From contig NZ_CP036263.1 in the NCBI RefSeq assembly GCF_007741515.1, forward strand, positions 5,753,178 to 5,817,177: a stretch of DNA of 64,000 nucleotides. Direction: 5' to 3'. The position numbers and the translations under genes were made by a program. Of the stretch, positions 32,686-41,519 are shown one piece after another (positions within the stretch are counted from its first letter, which is position 1; each line of letters begins with the position of its first letter). Source of the stretch: Adhaeretor mobilis. Its GTDB lineage: Bacteria > Planctomycetota > Planctomycetia > Pirellulales > Lacipirellulaceae. Below the pieces are notes generated by a model. It saw only the letters and a program-made list of their open reading frames with translations. It had not been told where the DNA came from and did not search any database.

Positions 32686-34389
32686 CTATACGGCAACTTG
32701 AAAGTCTTGCTCGCTGGCCTCGACTTCTAGGATGGGCTCGGCGCGGGTGAGTAGGCCTTGGCAATCTTCGCTGAGATTGTTGAGAGTGACGGTCTTGCCT
32801 AGCTCTTTGTATTTCGCACAGATCGTGTTGATCGCTTCCAGGGCCGTATGGTCGTAGACTCGGGTGTTTTTGAACTCGATGTTCACATGACTTGGGTCTT
32901 CAGTCGGCGTGAAGATTTCCTTGAAGGAGGTTGCCGCACCGAAGAACAGCGGGCCGGTGAGCGTATAGGTTTTCACGTCGGCCGTTTCGCTGACCTCTGC
33001 TTGAATTTGATGCGACTTCTTCCAAGCGAACACCAACGCACTGATCATAACGCCCGCGGCTACCGCGATGGCCAAGTCGGCCAGCACGGTGATTGCAGAA
33101 ACCGCTACGATGACGAAGATATCGCTCGGTGGAATCTTGTTCCACAAACGTAGGCTCGTCCATTCGAAGGTGGCGATCACAACGATGAACATCACGCCGA
33201 TCAACGCCGGTACGGGAATCATGCCGATGCAGCTCCACAGCGGCGGAAACACGATGAAGCCCAGCAGGCACAAGGCCGCGGTGATGCCTGAGAGGCGATG
33301 CCGACCTCCGGAGCGGATGTTGATCATCGATTGACCAATCATGGCACACCCGCCCATGCTGCCAAATAGCCCAGAGACCATATTGCCGAGGCCTTGGGCT
33401 AGGCATTCGCGATTGCTGGAACCGCGGGTTTCGGTGAGTTCGTCGATGAGCGTGAGCGTCATGAGCGATTCGATGAGCCCGATCGAGGCAAGCGTTATCG
33501 CTAGGCCGAAGATGATGCCCAGGCTTTTCAAGTTGAATGGGATCGCAGGAATAGCGAAGTGCCCTGCTTTGTGAACACTGGATTCAGACTCCTGGTTTGT
33601 CGCCAGCGTTGGGTCAAAGTCCTCTGCTGCGATCGCTTGTCCGCGGGCGTTGACTTTCGAGAAGATGAGCTGGGGCTTCTCTGCCTCGAATTGTTTGCTC
33701 TTTGCCGACTGCTCAGCGGCAATGGCATTCATCTGAGCAACCGATTCGCTCACGGTGAGTGCCTTGATCGGGGTGAACTGCACGATCATTGTGAGGACGA
33801 CAATTGCAACCAGGGTTCCCGGGACTGCTTTGGTGAGTCGAGGGAAGTAGTAGATGATCGCCATCGTCAGCAAAATCAGCGCGATCGTGGTGAAGAGCAC
33901 GGTGCCACTCATCCACTGGGCAGCGACTTCAAAGGTTTGCGTGTGGTCGTTGAAGGCAACCGAGTGATTCGATTTGAGTTGGTGAACTTGCGCTAGCCCA
34001 ATGACGATCGCCAAACCGTTCACAAAGCCTAGCATCACTGGGTGCGGTAGCAGGCGGATGAATCTTCCCGCGCCAAACAGGCCGCAGAGCATTTGGATCA
34101 CGCCACAGAGGATTACCGCGGCGAAGAGATACTGCAGCCCATAGAGTACGACGAAGGCAGTCATCACGACGGCCATGGCACCGGTCGCTCCGGAGATCAT
34201 CCCTGGACGCCCGCCCAATAGCGAAGTGATAAAGCCGACGAAAAACGCTGCCCACAGTCCAATCGATGGATGCACACCAGCCACAAAGGAGAACGCCACG
34301 GCTTCGGGCACCAATGCGATGGCAACGGTGAGACCGGAAAGGAGTTCATTCTTGACGTTGATATCGCGTTTAACTAGCAGGTCGATCAT
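32686..34389 (-). CDS. SulP-family anion transporter with STAS domain
   Basis: 567 residues. The N-terminal two-thirds carry the SulP membrane domain: ELLSGLTVAIALVPEAVAFS, the GLWAAFFVGFITSLLGGRPG loop and GFVNGLAIVIGLAQVHQL are diagnostic. The C-terminal 100 residues form a STAS domain (YTLTGPLFFGAATSFKEIF ... VNIEFKNTRVYDHTALEAIN). SulP proteins import sulfate, bicarbonate or other anions by sodium or proton coupling. An unusual hydrophilic insertion of about 75 residues (roughly 215-290, AQMNAIAAEQSAKSKQFEAE onward) interrupts the membrane domain. The substrate cannot be told from the sequence; the arrangement is closest to the BicA/sulfate-permease group. Confidence 0.92.
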   Translation of the reverse strand: MIDLLVKRDINVKNELLSGLTVAIALVPEAVAFSFVAGVHPSIGLWAAFFVGFITSLLGGRPGMISGATGAMAVVMTAFVVLYGLQYLFAAVILCGVIQMLCGLFGAGRFIRLLPHPVMLGFVNGLAIVIGLAQVHQLKSNHSVAFNDHTQTFEVAAQWMSGTVLFTTIALILLTMAIIYYFPRLTKAVPGTLVAIVVLTMIVQFTPIKALTVSESVAQMNAIAAEQSAKSKQFEAEKPQLIFSKVNARGQAIAAEDFDPTLATNQESESSVHKAGHFAIPAIPFNLKSLGIIFGLAITLASIGLIESLMTLTLIDELTETRGSSNRECLAQGLGNMVSGLFGSMGGCAMIGQSMINIRSGGRHRLSGITAALCLLGFIVFPPLWSCIGMIPVPALIGVMFIVVIATFEWTSLRLWNKIPPSDIFVIVAVSAITVLADLAIAVAAGVMISALVFAWKKSHQIQAEVSETADVKTYTLTGPLFFGAATSFKEIFTPTEDPSHVNIEFKNTRVYDHTALEAINTICAKYKELGKTVTLNNLSEDCQGLLTRAEPILEVEASEQDFQVAV

Positions 34390-34839
34390 GAGGAGTTTTT
34401 CTCGGTTTACTTTTTTCGTTACTTCAAATTTGCCAACAGCTACTGAGAGCGCACCGCGTACGCAGCTCTGGGTACTCGGAGGAAGGTTTCTGACTCTCAG
34501 GACGTCAGGTAGGAAAACGTCCCGTGGAGCGGTTCAATCTTGCTCGGTCTGGCCGCTTGCCTGCGACCGCCGAGCAGTTTCTGCAGACTTGCTAGTCCGC
34601 ACACCGCCAGGAGGTGGGAGCAATTGCTTGCTGTGGGTAGCAGTATAGTTACGCCGGGCTGAGAGAGCTAGGCGAATTTAAGGTCGCTCCACAGCCCATG
34701 TGGAAAGAAGCGGGGCGATTCCAGTATTTTCCTGGTGGGAACTCCCCCGGCCGACAATCTTGGGGTAATGCGGGGGCGGCTACAGGAAGCGACTTGCAGC
34801 TAACCACATAGCGTGTGGGGGTGCCGTGTGCTTGTACGA
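34390..34839. other. Intergenic region, no gene seen
   Basis: 450 bp between the SulP gene and the next minus-strand gene. No credible frame, hairpin with U-tract or member of the repeat families was found; it presumably holds the SulP promoter. Confidence 0.4.
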
Positions 34840-35835
34840 TTACCGAAACAGCCAGCGGTGGGCGACGCCTTCACCGGCACCGTCGTAGAGGTTCGCTTTG
34901 CCGCGGGGGACGCCGAAGCGGATCTCGCGTTCGTTTTCTTCGTACTCGTCGCCGGGGCGCCAGAAGTTAAGCTGCAGCACCTTGTGCGTGAACTCCCGCC
35001 CTGTGGCAGGCGCATCGCCCACTTCAAACGCACCTGGGGGATCGTCCCAGCGGTAAGCGTTCGACAGGCCGCGGACGTAAACGCTGAAGAAGTCGATCGA
35101 GGGATCGACATCTTCCCACATGGCTACGCCCCACAGGCCGCGGGCTTCGCGTCCCTCTTCGACGGGCAACTTCTGCTGAGCCATTTGGGCACTGGTAAGT
35201 AGCTTGCCGGTGGAGAACTCACGACGGCGGATCGTTTCCAACGCTGCGGGAATCACGCGGTCGAGGTAAGCCTTGCGGATGCGCTGCCCCGTTTCGTCGC
35301 GGTCTTGCGTGCTGAGCACGAAGCTCGGCAGAAAGCGCACGTTCTCAATCCCTTCTGACTTCGTGACGAATTCGCCATCAGGCTGCACCGTCGGAACGAG
35401 GCCAGCACCCGTGTTGCGCACACGGTAGACCATGTACCAAATGAGCTTGCGTTGTACTGCTCCATCGTCTGTGGGCACTTCAATACTAATCATGCGCAAT
35501 GGCTTAAAGGTGAGTTCTAGGCACCACACATCGTGGATGAACGGCACGTCGGCGGCCATTTCGTAAAGCGTGCGACTGACGGCCGTCGAGTCGGGTTTCC
35601 ACTGGAGCGACTCGTCGGCACGAATTTCGATAAGGTTGTGGATGGCGATGGCGTCTGAGGGTTCCACGCTTGGTGGAATCGTTGTGAGCACGCCAGGGGC
35701 AAAATTGGGCACGGTCCCCAAACTATCACCTTGCGCGCAGGCAACGCCAGCGGTCGAGAGGACCAACGCAGCGAGCGCTAGTGGCACGTAGGTGAGGAGA
35801 GTGATCAGTGAACGATGAATTCGTGGGGTGGCCAT
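34840..35835 (-). CDS. Exported protein of unknown function
   Basis: 331 residues with a signal peptide (LALAALVLSTAGVACA, then QGDS). The mature part has a mixed alpha/beta pattern with LEIRADESL-like and WYMVYRVRNTG segments, FLPSFVLSTQDRDETGQRIR, REFSTGKLLTSAQMAQQKLP, GLWGVAMWEDVDPSIDFFSV and LQLNFWRPGDEYEENEREIR. These read like one ordered domain conserved among planctomycetes, as far as I recall, but I know of no function. No membrane helix other than the signal and no sorting tail is present, so the protein is probably periplasmic. It is transcribed toward the SulP gene. Confidence 0.75.
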   Translation of the reverse strand: MATPRIHRSLITLLTYVPLALAALVLSTAGVACAQGDSLGTVPNFAPGVLTTIPPSVEPSDAIAIHNLIEIRADESLQWKPDSTAVSRTLYEMAADVPFIHDVWCLELTFKPLRMISIEVPTDDGAVQRKLIWYMVYRVRNTGAGLVPTVQPDGEFVTKSEGIENVRFLPSFVLSTQDRDETGQRIRKAYLDRVIPAALETIRRREFSTGKLLTSAQMAQQKLPVEEGREARGLWGVAMWEDVDPSIDFFSVYVRGLSNAYRWDDPPGAFEVGDAPATGREFTHKVLQLNFWRPGDEYEENEREIRFGVPRGKANLYDGAGEGVAHRWLFR

Positions 35836-36021
35836 AAACTGCTTTCGAGCCCGTGGGCTAGTTACGGTTGGCGGGGCTTCATCGAGTGAAGCGCCCCTGC
35901 TCTAGCAGTATAAATGGAGGCCCCGGGCTGGGCAAACTTTTCCTGCGGGGAAGCGGGGGCCCCGGGCCAGCGTGGCGGTAGAGAGCGAGTAATCGGTACA
36001 ACCGGGCCTTGAAAGCTCGTG

Positions 36022-36202
36022 CGGCAGTACCCTACGACTTGGGTGCACACCCAGTAGGGTCCGCTGTGCGGACCGAGCTAAGCGGACCAAGCTATGCGGA
36101 CCAAGCCACACGGACCGAGAAGAACCACCTGCCAAGCGCCTATTAACAGGCCAAGTTTTGCCTGAGTCTGCCCATTGGATTGGTCCGCACAGCGGACCCT
36201 AC
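36022..36202. repeat. Compound repeat: family-B edge plus a family-A inverted pair
   Basis: Starts with gcggcagtaccctac (family-B end), continues with gacttgggtgcacac, then a family-A palindrome at 36054-36074, a spacer with three degenerate gcggaccaag units, and the inverted family-A partner at 36182-36202. The same B-edge, linker, A order recurs at 39157-39205. The partner provides the TAG stop of the adjacent gene. Confidence 0.88.
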
Positions 36203-38823
36203 TTAGCTGGGCGCGAACGACTGCCACTTAGTGTAAGAGTCAAAACTGTGAATGCCGCGAAAGCAATCGCGCTCGGCTCGGGTACGTTTTGTGCGGCTGG
36301 TGGCGTACTCCCGAGTTGTTGCTGCCAGATTAGGAAGTCCGAGCCGTCAACGGCGGTGTCGGCGTTCGCATCGCCTAGGAAGTGGGTGGCTTCGCCATTC
36401 AAGCCGTAGTTGTCTTGCCACGTGGACAAGTCGTCCTCATCGACGTCGCCATCTTCGTCGAAGTCGGCGGCTTCTGGATTGGCGACCTGAATCCAATCGC
36501 TGTAGAACGCGATGCCAAAACTCTCACCGAGTTCTTGGTAGTACGACAACGGGCGATTGTTGCCAAATTCGAGCTCGAAGGTGACATCGACGTCGGCATT
36601 CAAGAGGAGGTCGGCAAAGTTTGCGCTCGTCCAATTCATGCCCGTCGATTCGACTTGCTGGACGTTCGGCTGCAGCGCGAGCAGGTTCTGCCACCACGGA
36701 GCGTTTGCGTCGCCTTCGGAGATTTCGATGAAGCCGAAATCGTTACCAGCCGAGGAAGGGATGGTGGAATGGAAATCGATAAAAACATCGACTTCGGTGC
36801 CTGGGGTCGAGGCAACGTCGGCCAGCATGGCTTCTCCGTTGGCGCGGATGTCTTCGTGGGTAGTCCACAGCGACGGATTCCAGAGGCCGTTAGGATCTTG
36901 ATCTGGATTTTCTACCGTCGCACGGCTCGTCCCCGCAAAGCGACCGGCCGCATTGAGTGTGGGGTAGGCGAAGAACTCGACCTCGTCGCGCAAACGAGCA
37001 GCTCGCACGTCGTCGGAAATGAGCCAGTTGATCAGCCCCTCGTAGGTGTGGGTTCCGAGGACTTCGCCTGAGTGCATGCCCGTGGTGAGCACGACCTTGC
37101 GTTTGGCGGTCGGAGAATCGGTAGCCGGATTGGTGATTCGATAAGCAAAAATATCCTTCCGTGGCACTAAGCGATCAAGATCGTCGAATGCCAAGGGCGT
37201 CTGCCCAATCACGCCGTTGGCGTCGCCGGAGACGGTCGGCTCTGCCCAGGGGGAAGCAAGTACGGTGGCCGTATGCTCGGCCGAGCGACCATACGAGTAG
37301 GGCTGGGCATAAGCTACGAAAACTTCATCACCAGTGAACGCGCTGTTGTTGGAGAACGTGTAGAGATTTCCACTGCGCCCGTTGTTTTCAAAGAACTGCC
37401 AGTTCTCGTTGTCATAGGAGTAGACCATCGCATGAGAGTTGAGTGCGTAGTTGCCACCGGCGAACTCCTGATCGATCGAGAAAACGGGTTGAGCGTTGTC
37501 GAGACCCGTCGCTTGAAAGTACATCCAGCGCCAACCATCTTGAAACGGATGATTTTCGCGTCCCACGAGCGAGATATTGTTGAGGTCGCCGCTCCAACTC
37601 TGCAGTGCACCATGATCGAAGTTGGCAAACAAGTTTAACTGAGCTTGGGCCGGCGAAGCGGTGATTGTGGCAAATGCAAGTAGGACCAGCATGAGCATCG
37701 ACCGGGTGCGCCGAAGCGAGACGACGACCAGCGCCACTGCACTAAGCAAAATCGTTGCACTGGTCGGCTCGGGGACAACGACTGCCGGCGACTGGGCTTG
37801 AGCCGCCAATGGGTCCACCAAACCTTGGTACACACGTACATTGTCGAACAAGCCGAACGCCAGAGAGGAATCGGACGCTGCGCTGGCGTAGAGGTCGGTC
37901 ATCATCAGACCAATCCCTCCTTCGAGATTCACAGACTGTTCTTCCGCATTGAACCCATCGTTGGGGTCGTTGATGACGCTGTTGTTGATCGTGCCGAGTA
38001 CCAGGGAGTTGCCACTCTGGTGGCTCTCGAGTGTAACTCGCACCGTGCCTACCGCTGATCCTGCACCACTTCCTGGCGCAGTGGGATCTACTTCGAGCGT
38101 AACCGTGACCCACTGGAAGCCGAGTGCACCGGCCGGCTGCGTGCCGGTGGCATTCATGTTGCTGGTGGCCGACTCGATGCTGAACGATGGAAACAGGTTC
38201 TCCAGATCGACGTTGTCGTTAGCATTCGTATTGTTATATCCAGGCTGATTCTCTGAGTGGATGTCACTCTCTCCATACTGCCCGCTGGCCAAGTCGAGGT
38301 GCGCGCCGTCCTTCACCAGGGCAAAGTCACACTCCCCCCCGCAGCTTGCATCGCCGTCGGTGGAGTAGATGACACCCGCGCCGTTCTGGCCTGGAGAAAA
38401 AGTGTTTTGTGCATCGTCCACTTGAAATCCCGCCAGCACGCCCACGTGCTCGGTCGAACCACTGCCTGAAGGCGCAACCCAGTTTGCCCACACATCGACT
38501 TGCACGGTGTACGGACCAGCGAACGCCGCATCTTCGTAGACAGCTGCCACTTGATCGCCGCGCCACAAGCCGGGCACATTCACCGCCAGGCGCAGCCCGC
38601 TTGTGCCCACATCGCCGGGCGCTGAGTTGGGCGCCTCGGGAATACCAAACTGCGAGTAGTTGAAGCCGAAGTCGGCATCGCTCGTATCGCTCGAGTCAGG
38701 CTTGTTCGTACCGCCGAAGTGCGAGTATCGCCAACCGGCGCTCGTGCTGAGATCGTCCGAAAATAGTACGGTCTGCGCTGCACCGGTCGAAGCGGTGACA
38801 CAAAGCCACACGAGAATTAACAT
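36199..38823 (-). CDS. Double PEP-CTERM protein: beta-sandwich unit fused to M14 carboxypeptidase unit
   Basis: 874 residues from the ATG at 38823 in one uninterrupted frame. Unit 1: signal peptide (residues 1-16), a LamG/concanavalin-like beta domain (FSDDLSTSAGWRYSHFGG ... GLFDNVRVYQG) and a complete PEP-CTERM tail, with PEP at 351-353, a hydrophobic run and RRTR at 371-374. Unit 2 begins at M376 with a new signal peptide (LMLVLLAFATITASPAQA, cleavage expected after 394). It then has an M14 zinc carboxypeptidase with HSGE, FIDFHSTIP and FELEFGN as zinc and catalytic motifs, a dockerin-like part (FDEDGDVDEDDLSTW, VDGSDFLIWQQ) and a final PEP-CTERM tail. No stop codon and no clear ribosome site lie at the junction. 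The TAG stop is in a family-A repeat. Confidence 0.88.
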   Translation of the reverse strand: MLILVWLCVTASTGAAQTVLFSDDLSTSAGWRYSHFGGTNKPDSSDTSDADFGFNYSQFGIPEAPNSAPGDVGTSGLRLAVNVPGLWRGDQVAAVYEDAAFAGPYTVQVDVWANWVAPSGSGSTEHVGVLAGFQVDDAQNTFSPGQNGAGVIYSTDGDASCGGECDFALVKDGAHLDLASGQYGESDIHSENQPGYNNTNANDNVDLENLFPSFSIESATSNMNATGTQPAGALGFQWVTVTLEVDPTAPGSGAGSAVGTVRVTLESHQSGNSLVLGTINNSVINDPNDGFNAEEQSVNLEGGIGLMMTDLYASAASDSSLAFGLFDNVRVYQGLVDPLAAQAQSPAVVVPEPTSATILLSAVALVVVSLRRTRSMLMLVLLAFATITASPAQAQLNLFANFDHGALQSWSGDLNNISLVGRENHPFQDGWRWMYFQATGLDNAQPVFSIDQEFAGGNYALNSHAMVYSYDNENWQFFENNGRSGNLYTFSNNSAFTGDEVFVAYAQPYSYGRSAEHTATVLASPWAEPTVSGDANGVIGQTPLAFDDLDRLVPRKDIFAYRITNPATDSPTAKRKVVLTTGMHSGEVLGTHTYEGLINWLISDDVRAARLRDEVEFFAYPTLNAAGRFAGTSRATVENPDQDPNGLWNPSLWTTHEDIRANGEAMLADVASTPGTEVDVFIDFHSTIPSSAGNDFGFIEISEGDANAPWWQNLLALQPNVQQVESTGMNWTSANFADLLLNADVDVTFELEFGNNRPLSYYQELGESFGIAFYSDWIQVANPEAADFDEDGDVDEDDLSTWQDNYGLNGEATHFLGDANADTAVDGSDFLIWQQQLGSTPPAAQNVPEPSAIAFAAFTVLTLTLSGSRSRPAK

Positions 38824-39024
38824 ACAACGAATCACAATCACCTCAATGTAGGAACCATCGCGAAGCAACTCGCGCGTGTAGAAGTTTAAGACGCCTTAAC
38901 TGGCGCAGCCTCCATTGTAGCATGAGCGTGTCGCTTAATGCACGTAGTGGGCACTGTCGGATGGCGGCAAATCGGGAGTGGGGAACCCGCACAACCAGGC
39001 CCAGGAAGCCGCAGGCGGGAGTTG

Positions 39025-39205
39025 GTAGGGTATCGCCGAGTGGAGCGAGGCGTACCGAGCGTAGGTAATGACCAATGACCAAGCCCAAATGACCAATGCA
39101 CGTTCGCCAGTCGCTTGCGATTGGTCATTACCTACACATGGTATGCCTCGCGGAACTCGGCAATACCCTACGACTTGGGTGCACAGCCATATAGGGTCCG
39201 CTGTG
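39025..39205. repeat. Compound repeat: family-B with nested palindrome, then interrupted family-A
   Basis: A family-B element (39025-39171) contains a nested inverted repeat, cgtaggtaatgacc / ggtcattacctac. It is followed by gacttgggtgcacag and the left half of a family-A palindrome, which IS copy 2 interrupts at 39205/39206. Confidence 0.88.
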
Positions 39206-40746
39206 AGCTTGTGAATTATTCAGCTACCTACTCGGCAGCTAAGAATTTAGAATCGGTGACTGCTTTGATTCTAACATGCTTTGCGATGGAGGTTCTTGAT
39301 GGAACGTACCACACAGACCGGCACGGCCCGTTTTCAGCGTGCTGAGCGACGACAGATCGAGTTTCGCCCGCTCGCACTCGATCACTTGCTTGCTGAAGAT
39401 CACGCAGCGCGACTGATTTGGGCCTACGTGGAAGGACTCGACCTGACGCTCTTGTATCAGAAGATTAAGGCGGTGGATGGGAATGCTGGTCGCAATCCGA
39501 TCGATCCAAAGATTCTCCTCTCGTTGTGGCTCTTCGCCACCGTCGAGGGAGTCACCTCCGCTCGTCGACTCGCTAAGCTCTGCCAAGAACACTTGGCTTA
39601 CCTGTGGATCTGTGGCGAAGTGAGCGTGAATTACCATACGCTGAGCGACTTTCGCACCCAACACCATGAGTTTCTCGACGACCTGCTCACTCAAAGCGTG
39701 GCCACGCTGCTGCACCAGGGACTCATTGAACTCAACAGCCTGGCCCAAGACGGGATGCGTGTTCGCGCATCGGCCAGTTCGAGTTCCTTCCGCAGGAAGC
39801 CCACCCTCGATGAATGCCTCGCCCAGGCGGAGCAACATCTGGAAACACTTCAGAGGGAGAGCGAAGAAGATGTCGGGGTTGAGAACCGTCGTGAACAGGC
39901 AGCACGGGTGCGTGCGGCTCGTGAGCGGCAGGAGCGTATTGAAGCGGCTTTAGAAGAGCGTGAAACGCTCGTTCCGAAAATGGAGCGTCGTAAGAAGGGT
40001 TCTGGTAGCGAAGCACGCGCTTCGACCACCGACCCCGAAGCACGCAAGATGAAGATGGCCGATGGGGGCTTTCGTCCGGCCTATAACGTACAGTTTGCGA
40101 CGACGACCGATACGCTGGTGATTGCTGGTGTGGATGTGGTCAATGCGGGGACTGACGGTGGTCAGATGAAGCCCTTGATTGATCAACTTGAGCGGCGCTA
40201 CCAGCAGGCTCCCGAGCAGTACCTGGCCGATGGGGGCTTCGTGAAGCTGGACGACATTACTGCCCTTGAGCAGGCGGGTATCACAACGTACCTGCCGATC
40301 ATGGAGCAAACACGTAAGGAGTCCAAGGGGATCGACCCGTTTGCTCCGGTGAAAGGCGATAGCGAAGAGGTCAAGCGGTGGCGTGCCCGGATGGGCACTT
40401 CCACAGCGAAAGAGATCTATCAGCAGCGCAGTGCGACTGCTGAGTTCCCCAACGCCGGCTGTCGGAATCGGGGGCTGGGTCAGTTCCCGGTTCGAGGGTT
40501 GCTGAAAGCCAGAGCGATCTGTTTATGGCAGGCACTAGCGCACAACTTCCAGAGAACACTTGATTTACGGCGGCAAGCGACCGGGTAAGCTTGTGATGAT
40601 CAGGCAAGGATGCCAACGCCATCGGGTCGTCAGCATCCCAAGCAACTTTAGCAAACAGGGGTGTTTAACAACGACACAACCAACCTTTCAAGAAAGAACC
40701 CCCGAGCACTAGGACCTCAGGCCCGGTTGAGAAAAATTCACGGCCT
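39206..40746 (+). mobile_element. IS1182-like insertion sequence, copy 2
   Basis: 1,541 bp, with the same terminal inverted repeats as copy 1 and the same 5-bp duplication ctgtg at 39201-39205 and 40747-40751. As in copy 1, the target is the centre of a family-A palindrome. Its protein translation is identical to copy 1, so the two probably separated recently. Both copies point the same way, 14,454 bp apart, which makes deletion of the interval by recombination possible. Confidence 0.93.
39299..40588 (+). CDS. IS1182-family transposase, copy 2
   Basis: 429 residues, identical in translation to the product at 24845-26134, with the same GGAGG ribosome site 6 nt before the ATG. The DUF772-like N-terminus, Glu/Arg-rich central coiled coil and candidate DDE residues (LAQDG, YLADGG and the Glu near RSATAEFPN) are all intact. 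It catalyses movement of the element. See copy 1 for the domain reading. Confidence 0.93.
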   Translation: MERTTQTGTARFQRAERRQIEFRPLALDHLLAEDHAARLIWAYVEGLDLTLLYQKIKAVDGNAGRNPIDPKILLSLWLFATVEGVTSARRLAKLCQEHLAYLWICGEVSVNYHTLSDFRTQHHEFLDDLLTQSVATLLHQGLIELNSLAQDGMRVRASASSSSFRRKPTLDECLAQAEQHLETLQRESEEDVGVENRREQAARVRAARERQERIEAALEERETLVPKMERRKKGSGSEARASTTDPEARKMKMADGGFRPAYNVQFATTTDTLVIAGVDVVNAGTDGGQMKPLIDQLERRYQQAPEQYLADGGFVKLDDITALEQAGITTYLPIMEQTRKESKGIDPFAPVKGDSEEVKRWRARMGTSTAKEIYQQRSATAEFPNAGCRNRGLGQFPVRGLLKARAICLWQALAHNFQRTLDLRRQATG

Positions 40747-40856
40747 CTGTGCGGACCGAGTCGCGCGGACTGGAAAGAACCATGTTCCAACCACCAACCA
40801 ATGAACCACGTTTCGCTAAAATCGCCCATTCCATTGGTCCGCACAGCGGACCCTAC
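40747..40856. repeat. Family-A repeat pair, right part (disrupted by IS copy 2)
   Basis: The right half of the interrupted palindrome from 40747 and its inverted partner at 40836-40856. The spacer resembles that of the intact pair at 36054-36202 (shared agaaccac and gcccatt blocks). Confidence 0.85.
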
Positions 40857-40870
40857 CTGGCTTATCAAGT

Positions 40871-41119
40871 TTGGGTTTCTTCGTTGACGACAACCCGTTG
40901 GCTGACAGTTTGCCAAGAAGCAAAGACGCGGCATTCGAGGACGAGCAGATCGTTTACCTCGTAGTCGACGATTTACTTGCGACTCTTGTTGCCAGCGATT
41001 CATGGAGCCATGCAACCAATGAAAATGCGCTGGGCGATGAACTTACTGGAGACGAAAAAGAAACGGAGGACCTCTACGCATCGTTGGCTGCTGATCTCCT
41101 CGAAACGCTCTTCGACTGA
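40871..41119 (+). CDS. Possible small acidic protein or 3' remnant of a surface-protein gene
   Basis: 82 residues from a TTG, strongly acidic and helical (DDNPLADSLPRSKDAAFEDE, DLYASLAADLLETLFD). The frame is open upstream through the repeat, so the true start is unclear and no ribosome site is seen. The composition resembles C-terminal tails of planctomycete surface proteins, and it may be what is left of one after the repeat and insertion sequence arrived. It could also be non-coding. Confidence 0.3.
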   Translation: MGFFVDDNPLADSLPRSKDAAFEDEQIVYLVVDDLLATLVASDSWSHATNENALGDELTGDEKETEDLYASLAADLLETLFD

Positions 41120-41519
41120 ATTTGAAAATGAAACAGACGATAGTATTTCAATTCCTTAAATCTCGAATCGTACTTGCAAGAACTTGCCAAACAGGTCGGC
41201 TCTTGAGGGCAAATTGCCGGGCGTTCTGAGAGTTGCTTGGACAACCCCAAGAAATGGATTCGACGTTCTTTGCCTCTGCGAACGCTTTAAGTTTGTTTTC
41301 GCCCCGCAGACCCAAGCGTACTCTGAATAGCGCAGGTAATGAATCGCGTGACAAGCGGCCCTGAAAGCACGTCTTTTGGCAAGACACATTGCATTGCTTT
41401 GCTTACCCCATTGAAGAGAGCCATGTTGTTGGCGAGATACCGCTGGTGCTGAGGTGTGTTTCCACAGACCTGAATTGTACGAAGCGAGTATCACAACACT
41501 TCGAAGTGGCAGGCGTTAC
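41120..41519. other. Intergenic region, no gene seen
   Basis: 400 bp between the possible small gene and the end of the SGNH/glycosidase gene. A minus-strand frame of about 110 codons (41156-41494) exists, but its composition is Arg/Ser/Cys-rich without family likeness and it is not called. Confidence 0.35.

Noticed and set aside
41156-41494. A 112-codon minus-strand frame
   Set aside because: Composition is irregular (Arg, Ser, Trp, Cys), with no start signal and no known family.
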